Origin: an uncultured Beijerinckiaceae bacterium
GTDB lineage: Bacteria; Pseudomonadota; Alphaproteobacteria; Rhizobiales; Beijerinckiaceae
NCBI GenBank assembly: GCA_937863205.1
Contig: CALMGA010000073.1
Coordinates: forward strand, 1-32,539
DNA: 32,539 nt
Direction: 5' to 3'
Numbering within the stretch: the stretch's first letter is position 1; every line of letters starts with the position of its first letter. Below the pieces are notes generated by a model. That model worked only from the letters and a program-made list of their open reading frames with translations. It searched no databases and had not been told where the DNA came from. Below are positions 9,217 through 16,898 of the stretch, in pieces. A program made the translations under genes and the position numbers.

Positions 9217-10076
9217 CAGAACCGCCGCGCCGCCCGCCACAACGTCCATTGCCGGCGCCAGGGGGCGAGAACGAGCGGCGTTTCGAACGGGTCCAACCCC
9301 GGCGTTTCCATCAGCTTGAGGGTCGGCTCGCAGAGGTAGGCCGGCAGGCAGGCGGCGGCGCCGGGCTGCTTCGCCCTGCCGCCCAGCTCCTCGCCCATCT
9401 CGCGCAGGTGCACGCGGACGCGGGCGCGCAGGGTTTGCAGCACCAGGCCGAGGCCGGGCGAGTTGCGATGGGCTAGCACCGCCTCGGGCGGCAGCTTGAG
9501 GCGATCGAGCAGGTCGAGGGGCAGGAAGAGCTGGCCGCGCATGACCTGGAACGGCAGGCCGCGCAGGATCTGCACCAAGCCTTCGGCGCGCCCGGCGGGC
9601 TGCGTGCCGCGAGGCGTCAGGTGGCCCGGCGCCAGCACCCTGCCGATCGCCCCCAGCAGGGCGCCGGCGGTGTCGCGGAGATAGTTCTCCAGCGCCGCCT
9701 CGCTCGGCATCGGATCCTCGTAAAGGTCGAAGGACCGCGCCTCGATGAGCGCCATCAGCCAGTCGGTGCCCAGATTGAAGCGGCTCACCGTGTCAAGCAG
9801 GGCCATCGCCACGGGATTGCCGGCCGGCGCCTCGTTCTCGATCGCCTCGCGCCACCACTGGTAGCGGATCTCGCCCAGCGCCGGCTGCGACACCGCCTCG
9901 CGCACGCGGGCAACCTCCAGCGAAAAAGCGAGCAGCGCGTGGGCGTGGGGCCGCGCGGCGGCCGGCCAGTACAGGCTGGCGAGCCAGCGGTCGGGATCGC
10001 CGGTCCGCACCGCGTCGAAGCAATGGGCGTATGCGGCGGCGAGCTGCTGATCGCGGGGAGGGTCAGAACCGTCCAA
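9216..10076 (-). CDS. squalene/phytoene synthase family protein, NDUFAF6-like
   Basis: A 286-residue member of the trans-isoprenyl diphosphate synthase (squalene/phytoene synthase) superfamily. The recognisable core is LEVARVREAVSQPALGEI then RYQWWREAIEN (about residues 52-82), typical of the NDUFAF6/C8orf38 branch, whose mitochondrial members assist assembly of the complex I Q-module. The Asp-rich DxxxD motif that binds magnesium and prenyl diphosphate in true synthases is replaced here (RVRE), so a catalytic role in carotenoid or squalene synthesis is unlikely. The only plausible start is TTG at 10076, because an in-frame TGA lies 12 nt further upstream; no strong ribosome binding site is visible. 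It lies downstream of the Mth938/NDUFAF3-like gene on the same strand. The complex I link is inference from family. Confidence 0.82.
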   Translation of the reverse strand: MDGSDPPRDQQLAAAYAHCFDAVRTGDPDRWLASLYWPAAARPHAHALLAFSLEVARVREAVSQPALGEIRYQWWREAIENEAPAGNPVAMALLDTVSRFNLGTDWLMALIEARSFDLYEDPMPSEAALENYLRDTAGALLGAIGRVLAPGHLTPRGTQPAGRAEGLVQILRGLPFQVMRGQLFLPLDLLDRLKLPPEAVLAHRNSPGLGLVLQTLRARVRVHLREMGEELGGRAKQPGAAACLPAYLCEPTLKLMETPGLDPFETPLVLAPWRRQWTLWRAARRF

Positions 10077-10301
10077 AACGGCAGCTCATCGATCCGCCAT
10101 CCGCCGAACGAATGATCCTTGCGCAGCGCGGACGGCTTCCGTACCGGCGCGCACGCGGATCCCGCCGCCGGCGATGACGATCGCAACATCCCTCACACGG
10201 ATAAGGTCCAAGCGCGGCAGCCTCGCATTCGCAAACCGACAGAACATCATGAACGTGCTGGGCACCGGCCGGTCCGTCGAGCCCGCATCACGGCGCCACC
10301 G
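10077..10301. other. gene-free interval between the two complex-I-factor-like genes
   Basis: This 225-nt interval lies between two minus-strand genes. I see no convincing coding frame, hairpin or clear promoter hexamers. It could hold a promoter for the phytoene-synthase-like gene, since it is the longest gap in the block from yajC to lspA. Confidence 0.4.
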
Positions 10302-10703
10302 CTACGGAACCGCGATGAGGGCGGCGGCGACGCGGCGCTTTTCGCCGAGCAGGATCGAGTAGGTGCGGGCGGCGGCGGCGGTGGCCATCGGCTCGGCGCG
10401 CAGCCCGGCCCGGCGCAGTTCTGCGCGCAGGTCGAACAACGGCAGCATGTCGACGCCCGTGCCGATGATGAGGTGCTCGATCGCGCCGGTCGTCGGGCCG
10501 GCGCGCGCCTCGCCCAGGATGCGGGCGAAGCTGGCCAGCGTCAGCGCCTCGGGGCTCGCTATCTCCCAGGCGTAGATGCCCGAGGGCAGCGCGAGGATGG
10601 ATCCGCGGTGCGACATGCCGGCGAAGCGGAAGCCGCCGGCGCCGTATCCCTCGATCGGATGGGCGCCGGGCAGGAAGCCGGCGTCGGGCGGCGCGCCGGC
10701 CAA
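10302..10703 (-). CDS. Mth938-like domain protein, NDUFAF3 homologue
   Basis: A 133-residue single-domain protein of the Mth938/DUF498 family. The family pattern is visible: an N-terminal HPIEGYGAGGFRFAG (about residues 15-29), SGIYAWEI, then IEHLIIGTGVDMLPL (about 74-88) with the conserved GTG turn, and a C-terminal AARTYSILLGEKRRVAAALI helix. The human homologue NDUFAF3 is a complex I assembly factor, and its bacterial relatives are known to lie next to secF in Alphaproteobacteria, exactly as here. The start appears to be TTG at 10703, one base after the secF stop; an internal ATG at MSHRG would delete the conserved N-terminal strand. Translation is therefore probably coupled to secF. Molecular activity is unknown to me. 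Confidence 0.85.
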   Translation of the reverse strand: MAGAPPDAGFLPGAHPIEGYGAGGFRFAGMSHRGSILALPSGIYAWEIASPEALTLASFARILGEARAGPTTGAIEHLIIGTGVDMLPLFDLRAELRRAGLRAEPMATAAAARTYSILLGEKRRVAAALIAVP

Positions 10704-10704
10704 G

Positions 10705-11691
10705 TCAGGCCGTGACCTTGGCCGGCTTGCCGCGCGCTGCGGCGGGGGCCTTCTCGGCCGGGCTCGGATCGGTGGCCACCGCCGGCTCGCCCATCGCTTC
10801 GGGGCGCAGGCCGAGGTAGATCAGCATGGGCGAGCAGATGAAGATCGAGGAATAGGTCGCCACGAAGATGCCGAACATCATGGCAAGCGAAAAGGAGCGG
10901 ATCACCTCGCCGCCGAACACAACCAGCGAGAGCAAGGCCAGGAACACGGTGGTGGCGGTCATGATGGTGCGCGGCAGCACGGCGTTGACGGATAGGTCGA
11001 TCAGCTCGTTGGTGGAGATCTTGCGGAACTTGCGCATCATCTCGCGGATGCGGTCGAGCACTACGACGGTCTCGTTGAGGCTGTAGCCGACGATGGTGAG
11101 GATGGCGGCGATCGAGGTGGTGTTAAATTCGAGTTGAGTAATAGAGAAGAAGCCCACCGTCAGCAGCAGGTCGTGCATGGTGGCGATGATCGCCCCCACC
11201 GCGAACTGCCATTCGAAGCGGAACCAAAGGTAGCACAGCACGGCGACGATGGAGATGACCACGCCCAGCGTGCCCGACTGCACCAGCTCGCCCGAGACGG
11301 TGGGGCCGACGACCGACGTTTGCCGCACGGAATAACCGTCGCCGACAGCCTTGACGACGCGGTTGACCGCGCCCTCCTGCGCGGCATCACCGCCGGGCTG
11401 CAGGCCGAAGCGGATGGCCACGTCCGCCGGCGAACCCAGCCCCTGCACGCCGACCGGGCCGACGTTCATCGCCTCCGTGGCCTTGCGCAGCGTCGCCAGG
11501 TCGGCGTGACCGGAGTTGGCGCGCACTTCGATCAGCGTGCCGCCGGCGAAATCGATGCCGAAGTTCATGCCAACGGTGAGGAACAGCACCACCGAGACGA
11601 TGGAAAGCAGCGCCGAGAAGGGGTAGCTCACGCGCCGGAAGCGCATGAAGCCGAACTTCGTGTTTTCCGGCGCGAGGCGGAGCAGCTTCAT
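10705..11691 (-). CDS. secF: Sec translocon accessory membrane protein SecF
   Basis: A 328-residue inner-membrane protein that works with SecD to pull proteins through SecYEG using the proton gradient. Seen in order: a first transmembrane helix, the conserved MNFGIDFAGGTLIEV (about 42-56), a periplasmic domain, then five hydrophobic helices with IVGYSLNETVVVLDRIRE (about 220-237), the SecF signature. The C-terminal 25 residues are Ala/Pro/Lys-rich and probably cytosolic. The ATG at 11691 is preceded by AGGGA at 9 nt spacing; a TTG at 11709 would include that site and is not preferred. It follows secD by 39 nt and is followed one base later by the Mth938-like gene. Confidence 0.96.
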   Translation of the reverse strand: MKLLRLAPENTKFGFMRFRRVSYPFSALLSIVSVVLFLTVGMNFGIDFAGGTLIEVRANSGHADLATLRKATEAMNVGPVGVQGLGSPADVAIRFGLQPGGDAAQEGAVNRVVKAVGDGYSVRQTSVVGPTVSGELVQSGTLGVVISIVAVLCYLWFRFEWQFAVGAIIATMHDLLLTVGFFSITQLEFNTTSIAAILTIVGYSLNETVVVLDRIREMMRKFRKISTNELIDLSVNAVLPRTIMTATTVFLALLSLVVFGGEVIRSFSLAMMFGIFVATYSSIFICSPMLIYLGLRPEAMGEPAVATDPSPAEKAPAAARGKPAKVTA

Positions 11692-11730
11692 GTCAGCGGG
11701 TCCCTGCAAGCGGGATGAGCGGCAGCCATC

Positions 11731-13323
11731 TCATATCGGCAGCCTCGTGGGGCGCTGGTAGCGATACCAAAGCGCGATCATCATGCGCGTCATCGTCACG
11801 GCGGTGATGATGGAGGTGAGGATGCCGAGCCCCATCGAGACGGCGAAGCCGCGCACCGGGCCGGCGCCGAGGAAGTACAGGATCGCGGCGGCGACGAACA
11901 TGGTGACGTTGGAGTCGACGATGGTTGAGAAGGCGCGCTTGAAGCCGGCGTCGAGCGACTGGATCACCGATCGCCCGGCGTGGTTCTCCTCGCGGATGCG
12001 CTCGTAGATCAGCACGTTGGAGTCGACCGCCATGCCGATGGTGAGCACGATGCCGGCGATTCCCGGCAGGGTCAGCGTTGCGCCGAGCAGCACCAGACCG
12101 GCGAAGATGAAGGAGATGTGCACGGCGAGCGCGAGGTTGGCGAAGATGCCGAAGGTCCCGTAGGTCACCAGCATGTAGGCGAACACCAGCGCCGCGCCGA
12201 CGTAGGCGGCGAGCTTGCCGGCGTTGATCGAGTCCTGACCGAGGCCGGGCCCGACCGTCTGCTGCTGGATGATGACGAGCTTGGCCGGCAGCGCGCCGGC
12301 GCGCAGCAGGATGGCGAGGTCGTTGGCCTGCTCGACCGAGAAGTTGCCGGAAATCTGCCCGGAGCCGCCGGTGATCGGCTCGTTGATGCGCGGGGCGGAG
12401 ATGACCTTGTCGTCGAGCACGATGGCGAAGGGTTTGCCGACGTTCTCGGTGGTCGCCTGCGCGAAACGCTGGCCGCCGCGGATGTTGAAGCGGAAGTTCA
12501 CCACCGGCTGGCCGTTGCGCTGATCGAAGCCAGGCGAAGCGTCGGTGAGGTCGTCGCCCTGGACGAGCACGCGCTTCTCCACCGCCAGCTTGCCCTTCTC
12601 GTCGGTTTGGTCGAGCATGTCGAAATCGGCGGGGTTGGCGCCGGGCTCGGCCACCATGCGGAATTCGAGCTTGGCCGTCTGACCCAGCAGGTTGATGAGC
12701 CGCTGCGGGTCGGCGAGGCCGGGCACCTCCACCGATATGCGGTCGTTGCCTTCGCGTTGGATGGAGGGCTCGGTCGTGCCGAGCTCATCGACGCGGCGGC
12801 GGATCACCTCGATCGACTGGTCCACCGCCTTGCGGATCCTCTGCGTGACACCGGCATCGGTGACCGTCACCTGGATCGTGCCGGAGCCGTTGTCGTTGAC
12901 GACGAAGGCCGGCGCCTCGCTCTGCCCCAGGGCGGAGGTTTGCGCGCCGGTGAGGTTCTGAAGTTTGGGCAGCACCTTGGGCCGCTCGGCCGGATCGGAC
13001 AGGCGGAACTGCACGCCGCGAGGCTGCACGCCGACGCCACCCGCCACCGCCACCTTCTCCTCGCGCAGGATGCGTCGGACATCGTCGCGCAGGTTGGCGA
13101 CCATGGTCTTCACCACGTCGGTGCCGTCGACCTGGAGCAGGACGTGCGAGCCGCCCTGGAGGTCGAGGCCCAGCGTCAGCGTGCGCGGCTGCGCCCACGC
13201 CGGCAGCGCCGCGTCGAGCGAGGCGCGCGCCGGGGCCGGCAGCAGGCTCGGCACGACGACGAGGATCGCGGCGAGGATCATCGCGAGGATGGAGGCGATC
13301 TTCCAGCGGGCGAAACGCAGCAT
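11731..13323 (-). CDS. secD: Sec translocon accessory membrane protein SecD
   Basis: A 530-residue membrane protein, partner of SecF and YajC. An N-terminal helix (residues 7-30) is followed by LTLGLDLQGGSHVLLQVD (about 49-66), the hallmark SecD P1 start, then the large periplasmic domain with EVPGLADPQRLINLLGQTAKLEFR. The C-terminal membrane domain contains GMAVDSNVLIYERIREE, the conserved proton-path signature. The ATG at 13323 has AGAGGA about 6 nt upstream. It lies 82 nt downstream of yajC and 39 nt upstream of secF, so a single yajC-secD-secF transcript is expected from the promoter seen at 13790-13817. Confidence 0.97.
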   Translation of the reverse strand: MLRFARWKIASILAMILAAILVVVPSLLPAPARASLDAALPAWAQPRTLTLGLDLQGGSHVLLQVDGTDVVKTMVANLRDDVRRILREEKVAVAGGVGVQPRGVQFRLSDPAERPKVLPKLQNLTGAQTSALGQSEAPAFVVNDNGSGTIQVTVTDAGVTQRIRKAVDQSIEVIRRRVDELGTTEPSIQREGNDRISVEVPGLADPQRLINLLGQTAKLEFRMVAEPGANPADFDMLDQTDEKGKLAVEKRVLVQGDDLTDASPGFDQRNGQPVVNFRFNIRGGQRFAQATTENVGKPFAIVLDDKVISAPRINEPITGGSGQISGNFSVEQANDLAILLRAGALPAKLVIIQQQTVGPGLGQDSINAGKLAAYVGAALVFAYMLVTYGTFGIFANLALAVHISFIFAGLVLLGATLTLPGIAGIVLTIGMAVDSNVLIYERIREENHAGRSVIQSLDAGFKRAFSTIVDSNVTMFVAAAILYFLGAGPVRGFAVSMGLGILTSIITAVTMTRMMIALWYRYQRPTRLPI

Positions 13324-13405
13324 GGTCGGTCCTCTTGCGGGCGACCGGCCCGCGCGTTTGGCGGTCGCCGGACCGCCGAAATCCCCACCGCAACGGCTGG
13401 CCGGA

Positions 13406-13744
13406 TCAACTCGCCGTCTTCACCGGCTCGCTCTTGGCGCGCACTTCCGTCACCATCGGGCGCGCCACCCGCACCCTGACGTTGGGCGCGATCTCGACCT
13501 CGACCTCGCCGTCGTCGACCGCCTTGGTCACCTTGCCGATCAGCCCGCCGGCGGTGATGACCGTGTCGCCCCGGCGGATGTTCTTGACGAGGTCGGCCTG
13601 GTCCTTGGCCCGCTTCTGCTGCGGTCGCAGCACGAAGAAGTACATGATGAGGATGATCGGACCAAACAGGGTGAGGTACTGGACGATCGTTTCGTAGCCG
13701 CCCGCCGCGCCTGCGGTCTGGGCGAAGGCGGGCGTGATGAGAAT
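13406..13744 (-). CDS. yajC: Sec translocon accessory protein YajC, with apparent ATT start
   Basis: A 112-residue single-pass membrane protein of the SecDF-YajC complex. The N-terminus LITPAFAQTAG matches alphaproteobacterial YajC, the helix TLFGPIILIMYFFVLRPQQKR carries the YajC signature FFVLRPQQKR, and a beta-rich cytosolic domain (RRGDTVITAGGLIGKVTKA) follows. No ATG, GTG or TTG lies in frame near the N-terminus; an ATT at 13744 stands exactly where Met is expected in relatives and has GGAG 7 nt upstream. The longer open frame continuing upstream to 14680 only mirrors the opposite-strand ATPase gene. I therefore call ATT as the start, with sequencing error as the alternative. Head of the yajC-secD-secF operon. 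Confidence 0.88.
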   Translation of the reverse strand: MLITPAFAQTAGAAGGYETIVQYLTLFGPIILIMYFFVLRPQQKRAKDQADLVKNIRRGDTVITAGGLIGKVTKAVDDGEVEVEIAPNVRVRVARPMVTEVRAKSEPVKTAS

Positions 13745-13789
13745 GGCCGTGCTCCGGAGGCAGGTTGGCCGCTCGCGCGGGAAAGCCGG

Positions 13790-13817
13790 GTTATAACGAG
13801 GGTCGGAGCGAAAGCAA
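13790..13817 (-). promoter_or_regulatory. sigma-70-type promoter for yajC-secDF
   Basis: On the minus strand a -35 element TTGCTT (13817-13812) and a -10 element TATAAC (13795-13790) are separated by 16 bp, about 45 nt before the yajC start. The site lies in the divergent interval between yajC and the DUF815 gene. Confidence 0.55.
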
Positions 13818-13882
13818 CGGGGCCGTCGGGCATCGGCAACGCAGCCCTCGTCAAGCTCCGCCCGCTCCCGTAATGACCCGGC

Positions 13883-14818
13883 ATGCCGCGTGCCCAGCCC
13901 AACCCGCCGGACCCGCGGCGGCCGGCGCCGGGCCGCGGCGCGCCGGGCCCGGCGGCCGCGACGTCGCAGGTGGTGGCCGCGCTGGCGCGCATCGCGGCCG
14001 CCCTGGAGGCGATGGCGCCGCAGCCGGTGCCGGCGACCGACTTCGCGGCGGCCGAGGCCTTCGTTTGGCAGGCGGAGCGGGGCCGGCTGCAGCCCGTCCA
14101 CCGGGTCAACCGGGTGCCGCTGGCGCTGCTGCGCGGCGTCGACCGGGTCCGCGACATGCTCGTCGACAACACCGAGCGCTTCGCCCGCGGCTTCGGCGCC
14201 AACAACGTCCTGCTGTGGGGCGCGCGGGGCATGGGCAAATCCTCGCTGGTCAAGGCGGCGCATGCGGCCATCGCCGCGATGCCCGGCCTTGCCGCGCCGC
14301 TCAAGCTCGTCGAGATCCACCGCGAGGACATCGCCGACCTGCCGCGCCTGATGGCGCTGATCCGTCCGGCGCCCTGCCGGGTGCTGGTGTTCTGCGACGA
14401 CCTGTCGTTCGACGGCGACGACGCCAGCTACAAGTCGCTCAAAGCCGCCCTCGACGGCGGGCTGGAAGGGCGGCCCGACAACGTGCTGTTCTACGCCACC
14501 TCGAACCGCCGCCACCTGATGCCGCGCGACATGATGGACAACGAGCGGGCCACCGCCATCAATCCCGGCGAAGCGGTCGAGGAGAAGGTGTCGCTGTCCG
14601 ACCGCTTCGGCCTGTGGCTCGGCTTCCACAAGTGCTCGCAGGACGAGTACCTGGCGATGGTCGAGGGCTACGTCACCCATTTCAGGCTCGACGCCGACCT
14701 CGCGAGGGTGCGCGCCGAAGCGCTGGAGTGGGCGGCGACGCGGGCCAACCGATCCGGGCGAACGGCGTGGCAGTTCGCCCAGGATCTCGCCGGGCGGCTC
14801 GGCCGAAGCCTCGGCTGA
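13883..14818 (+). CDS. DUF815 family AAA ATPase
   Basis: A 311-residue P-loop ATPase of the DUF815 family. Walker A is GARGMGKSS (about residues 112-120), Walker B VLVFCDDLSFD (about 164-174), followed by the family stretch YATSNRRHLMP (about 205-215), and the C-terminal part contains FGLWLGFHKCSQDEYL. The first 45 residues are Pro/Ala/Arg-rich and of low complexity. The family has no established function that I can name with confidence. The start ATG at 13883 lacks a good ribosome binding site; the conserved domain begins later, so the exact start is uncertain. The gene is divergent from yajC, an arrangement I recall as frequent in Hyphomicrobiales. It is the last intact core gene before the degenerate region. 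Confidence 0.88.
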   Translation: MPRAQPNPPDPRRPAPGRGAPGPAAATSQVVAALARIAAALEAMAPQPVPATDFAAAEAFVWQAERGRLQPVHRVNRVPLALLRGVDRVRDMLVDNTERFARGFGANNVLLWGARGMGKSSLVKAAHAAIAAMPGLAAPLKLVEIHREDIADLPRLMALIRPAPCRVLVFCDDLSFDGDDASYKSLKAALDGGLEGRPDNVLFYATSNRRHLMPRDMMDNERATAINPGEAVEEKVSLSDRFGLWLGFHKCSQDEYLAMVEGYVTHFRLDADLARVRAEALEWAATRANRSGRTAWQFAQDLAGRLGRSLG

Positions 14819-14828
14819 GACCGGGATT

Positions 14829-14930
14829 CCAAGCAGGTGAAACGTTGGCGGGCCGACGCTTCACCTGCTAATCCTTTGCTATGCCGCAGGTTTCGCAAAA
14901 CCGCGGGGCGCTTTTGCGAAACCTGCTTGG
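14829..14930. repeat. 102-bp nested palindromic element with 10-bp terminal inverted repeats
   Basis: The element is bounded by CCAAGCAGGT (14829-14838) and its exact inverse ACCTGCTTGG (14921-14930). Inside are two separate hairpins. The left one pairs AGCAGGTGAA (14832-14841) with TTCACCTGCT (14860-14869) and continues inward with one mismatch and one wobble. The right one pairs 15 bp perfectly (14886-14900 with 14912-14926) around an 11-nt loop. All four arms share the core GCAGGT/ACCTGC. It starts 10 nt after the DUF815 stop and may act as its terminator, but there is no T-run. Size and structure resemble a small non-autonomous palindromic element. Confidence 0.75.
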
Positions 14931-15123
14931 CACTACTCTGCCATGTGAACTGCCCTACGTTTCTGGTCGCCGAGGAGCGCTGGAGACGCAACATGGATCG
15001 GCCGGGATCGGACGCTTTGCTGGGGCAGTTGGATGCGTGGTTGCGCCGCTCCTGGCGGGGGCTGCACCACGCTGCCGTTTCGGATCGGTTCACAGTCGAC
15101 CCGCTGCACCAAATGCCGGGACT

Positions 15124-15424
15124 AAACATGCCAGATCCGTGGTGCTGGTGCTCCACAACGGCGCCATCCACACCAGCAAGGCAAGCCGGGCGGCCCTGGC
15201 CGGGCGAGCACACTGGCTCACGGTGGAGTGGCTGCCAAAGTACGCGCCCGAGCGCAACTGCGCGACCTGAAATGTCATTACTTCGCGCATCGCGGCTTCA
15301 GCGGACCCGACCAGTTGGAGTGGCCGTCCATGAGACGGGCGACAAGCTGAATGCCGAGCGCAACCGGCATGCGTCGGGCACTCCGCCAAAGGCTGCTTAG
15401 CACTACCTGGGCACCTTCAAGTGA
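15124..15424 (+). pseudogene. IS630-type transposase remnant
   Basis: The frame from about 15124 reads VVLVLHNGAIHTSKASRAAL then WLTVEWLPKYAPE, the second-Asp and following region of IS630 transposases. The catalytic Asp of the usual VLDN is His here (codon at 15154). After YAPE the expected NDIE segment with the catalytic Glu is deleted, and the frame changes to give RDLKCHYFAHRGFSGPDQLEW near 15261-15323. A last piece, HYLGTFK followed by a stop, ends at about 15424, where the family's C-terminus belongs. The N-terminal half is not recognisable. At least two frame changes, a deletion and a lost catalytic residue make it non-functional. Confidence 0.75.
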
Positions 15425-15461
15425 CCTGACGCATTGTTTCCCAATCAGGAGGGAGGCGGCG

Positions 15462-15812
15462 ATGGCAGATCATGTGGAGCAGGCACGCGACCTCGACGTC
15501 TGGCTGGCGCCGCTTTTGGCGGCGATGGGCCGCAAAACGCGGCGGCACTGGGCACCCCTCTACCTGCGCGGCCTGCTCGGGCCGGGTGATCGCAAGAGCC
15601 TGCGACCGATGGCGGCGCGCCTGGGCCTCGCCGGACACGACCAGCTGCAGCACTTCATCGCCAGCTTGGCCTGAGACGACGCCCCGCTGCGGGCGGAGTT
15701 GGCCCGCGAGGCAAATCGGCTGGTGGGCGGCCCGGACGCCTGCCTGGTGGTCGACGGCACGGCGCTGCCGAAGAAGGGCACGCGCTCGGTCGGGCCGAGC
15801 GAGGCGCGATTA
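15462..15812 (+). pseudogene. IS701-type transposase remnant (N-terminal part, nonsense mutation)
   Basis: It begins with an ATG at 15462 and a good GGAGGC site, giving MADHVEQARDLDVWLAPLLA, then YLRGLLGPGDRKSLRPMAAR and LQHFIASLA, the N-terminal pattern of IS701-family transposases. A TGA at 15672-15674 replaces the Trp expected in the family's WDDAPLR motif; the frame then continues with VVDGTALPKKGTRSVG, which contains the first catalytic Asp. Similarity ends near 15812 and the remaining 250 or so residues are missing. It directly follows the IS630 remnant by about 40 nt. Confidence 0.78.
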
Positions 15813-15848
15813 TCCGCAAGTACAGCAGCAGTTTCTGCTCGCGTGAAA

Positions 15849-15872
15849 GGCGTCGACCTGAAGGTCGACGCC
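15849..15872 (-). terminator. hairpin, probable terminator of the DUF2382 operon
   Basis: GGCGTCGACCT and AGGTCGACGCC form an 11-bp perfect inverted repeat with two bases between them. It lies 30 nt past the stop of the minus-strand gene ending at 15903 and is followed on that strand by a short TTT. The weak T-run leaves some doubt. Confidence 0.55.
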
Positions 15873-15902
15873 CGTTGCGAGGACTCAGCTGAGCGAGATC
15901 GA

Positions 15903-16898
15903 TCAGATCTTCTTGGTGGGGCTTGCCGGTATGCTGGCTGACTTTTCCACTCCCTCGACGGTGCGGCTCGCGGCATGGCCGGTGCGGCCGTCGTCGACCT
16001 CGACTTCGGTGCGACGCACGGAGTCGTGGACTTCCTGCGTGCGATCCTGCGCGACCTTGCCCAGCCCGATCTCCTCGTAGACGCGGGCTTCCTTCGAGAC
16101 GACCGCCTCCTCGTCGTGCTCTTCCGCCGAGAGGGTGCGCTCCTGGAACAGGTTCTCGCCAGCACCGAGCGCCCGGTCGACCGGACGGCGGGATATGTCG
16201 ACCCGCTCGGAGTGCAGGCTGACCGACTCGTTCACCGGCTTCTCGACGACATAGGAGCGCAGCCGCACCCGGCCGTGATTGACGTCGCGCTTGCCCACGC
16301 GCAGCCGCTCTTCGGCGAGCTGGATCGTCTCCTCGTCCGCCGCGCCGACGGCCAGACCCGCACGCTCGGTCACGCCAGGGCCGGTGGTGCCGGCCGTCGT
16401 CGATCCCGTGCCGCCCAGCAGGCCCGTTTTCGTCGCCGCAGCCGAGGTGGCGGCGCCGCCCGCCGTCGCCGATGTTCCGTAACCCGCGGCATAGCTTTCG
16501 TTGTGTCCCGTCCAGCCTTCCTTGCGCCACTCGGCCTCGCGCTCGTTCATGTCGACCGCGCCCTCGTGGTCGAGGATGTGGAGCACACGGTCATAGTGCG
16601 CCTCGCTGGTGTGGACCGTCAGCAGGTAGCCGCCGCGCTGCAGACCTTCGGCATAGGCGTGCTTGTCTTCTTCCGGCGCAAAGACGTTCTTCAACGAACC
16701 CCAGAAGCCTTCGTTTGTTGTGCCAACGGTGCTCCGCTGTCCGGTGTAGCCGGTCGAGCCCTGGCCTTCGGTGATGGAAACGGTGTCCTCGCCGAGGCCG
16801 AGGGCGAGCACCTCGACCTTGGCTTTCTCCGCCGCCGCCTTCGTGTCGAAAAAGGCGGTGACGACGTGGTCATGCTGCGTGTCGGATGTCATGCTCAT
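15903..16898 (-). CDS. DUF2382 (YsnF/AvaK-type) stress protein with N-terminal general-stress domain
   Basis: A 331-residue soluble protein. Residues 8-115 form an alpha/beta domain like the N-terminal part of YsnF/GSP17M proteins (VVTAFFDTKAAAEKAKVEVLALGL, then GGYLLTVHTSEAHYDRVLHIL). A Gly/Ala/Thr-rich linker (about 130-175) leads to a DUF2382 domain from about 190: IQLAEERLRVGKRDVNHGRV, YVVEKPVNESVSL, EERTLS-type strands rich in alternating Glu, Val and Arg. Such proteins are general stress proteins of unknown chemistry. The start at 16898 has GGGAG about 7 nt upstream and overlaps the stop of the upstream DUF2382 gene by 4 nt (ATGA). The two genes and the small membrane protein before them form one operon. 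Confidence 0.85.
   Translation of the reverse strand: MSMTSDTQHDHVVTAFFDTKAAAEKAKVEVLALGLGEDTVSITEGQGSTGYTGQRSTVGTTNEGFWGSLKNVFAPEEDKHAYAEGLQRGGYLLTVHTSEAHYDRVLHILDHEGAVDMNEREAEWRKEGWTGHNESYAAGYGTSATAGGAATSAAATKTGLLGGTGSTTAGTTGPGVTERAGLAVGAADEETIQLAEERLRVGKRDVNHGRVRLRSYVVEKPVNESVSLHSERVDISRRPVDRALGAGENLFQERTLSAEEHDEEAVVSKEARVYEEIGLGKVAQDRTQEVHDSVRRTEVEVDDGRTGHAASRTVEGVEKSASIPASPTKKI

Noticed and set aside
11980..13479. 499-codon plus-strand open frame opposite secD
   Set aside because: Antisense shadow of secD with low-complexity composition.
13745..14680. Extension of the yajC frame upstream to 14680
   Set aside because: It is the mirror image of the DUF815 ATPase gene on the other strand and has no similarity to YajC; the GC-rich codon pattern keeps the shadow frame open.
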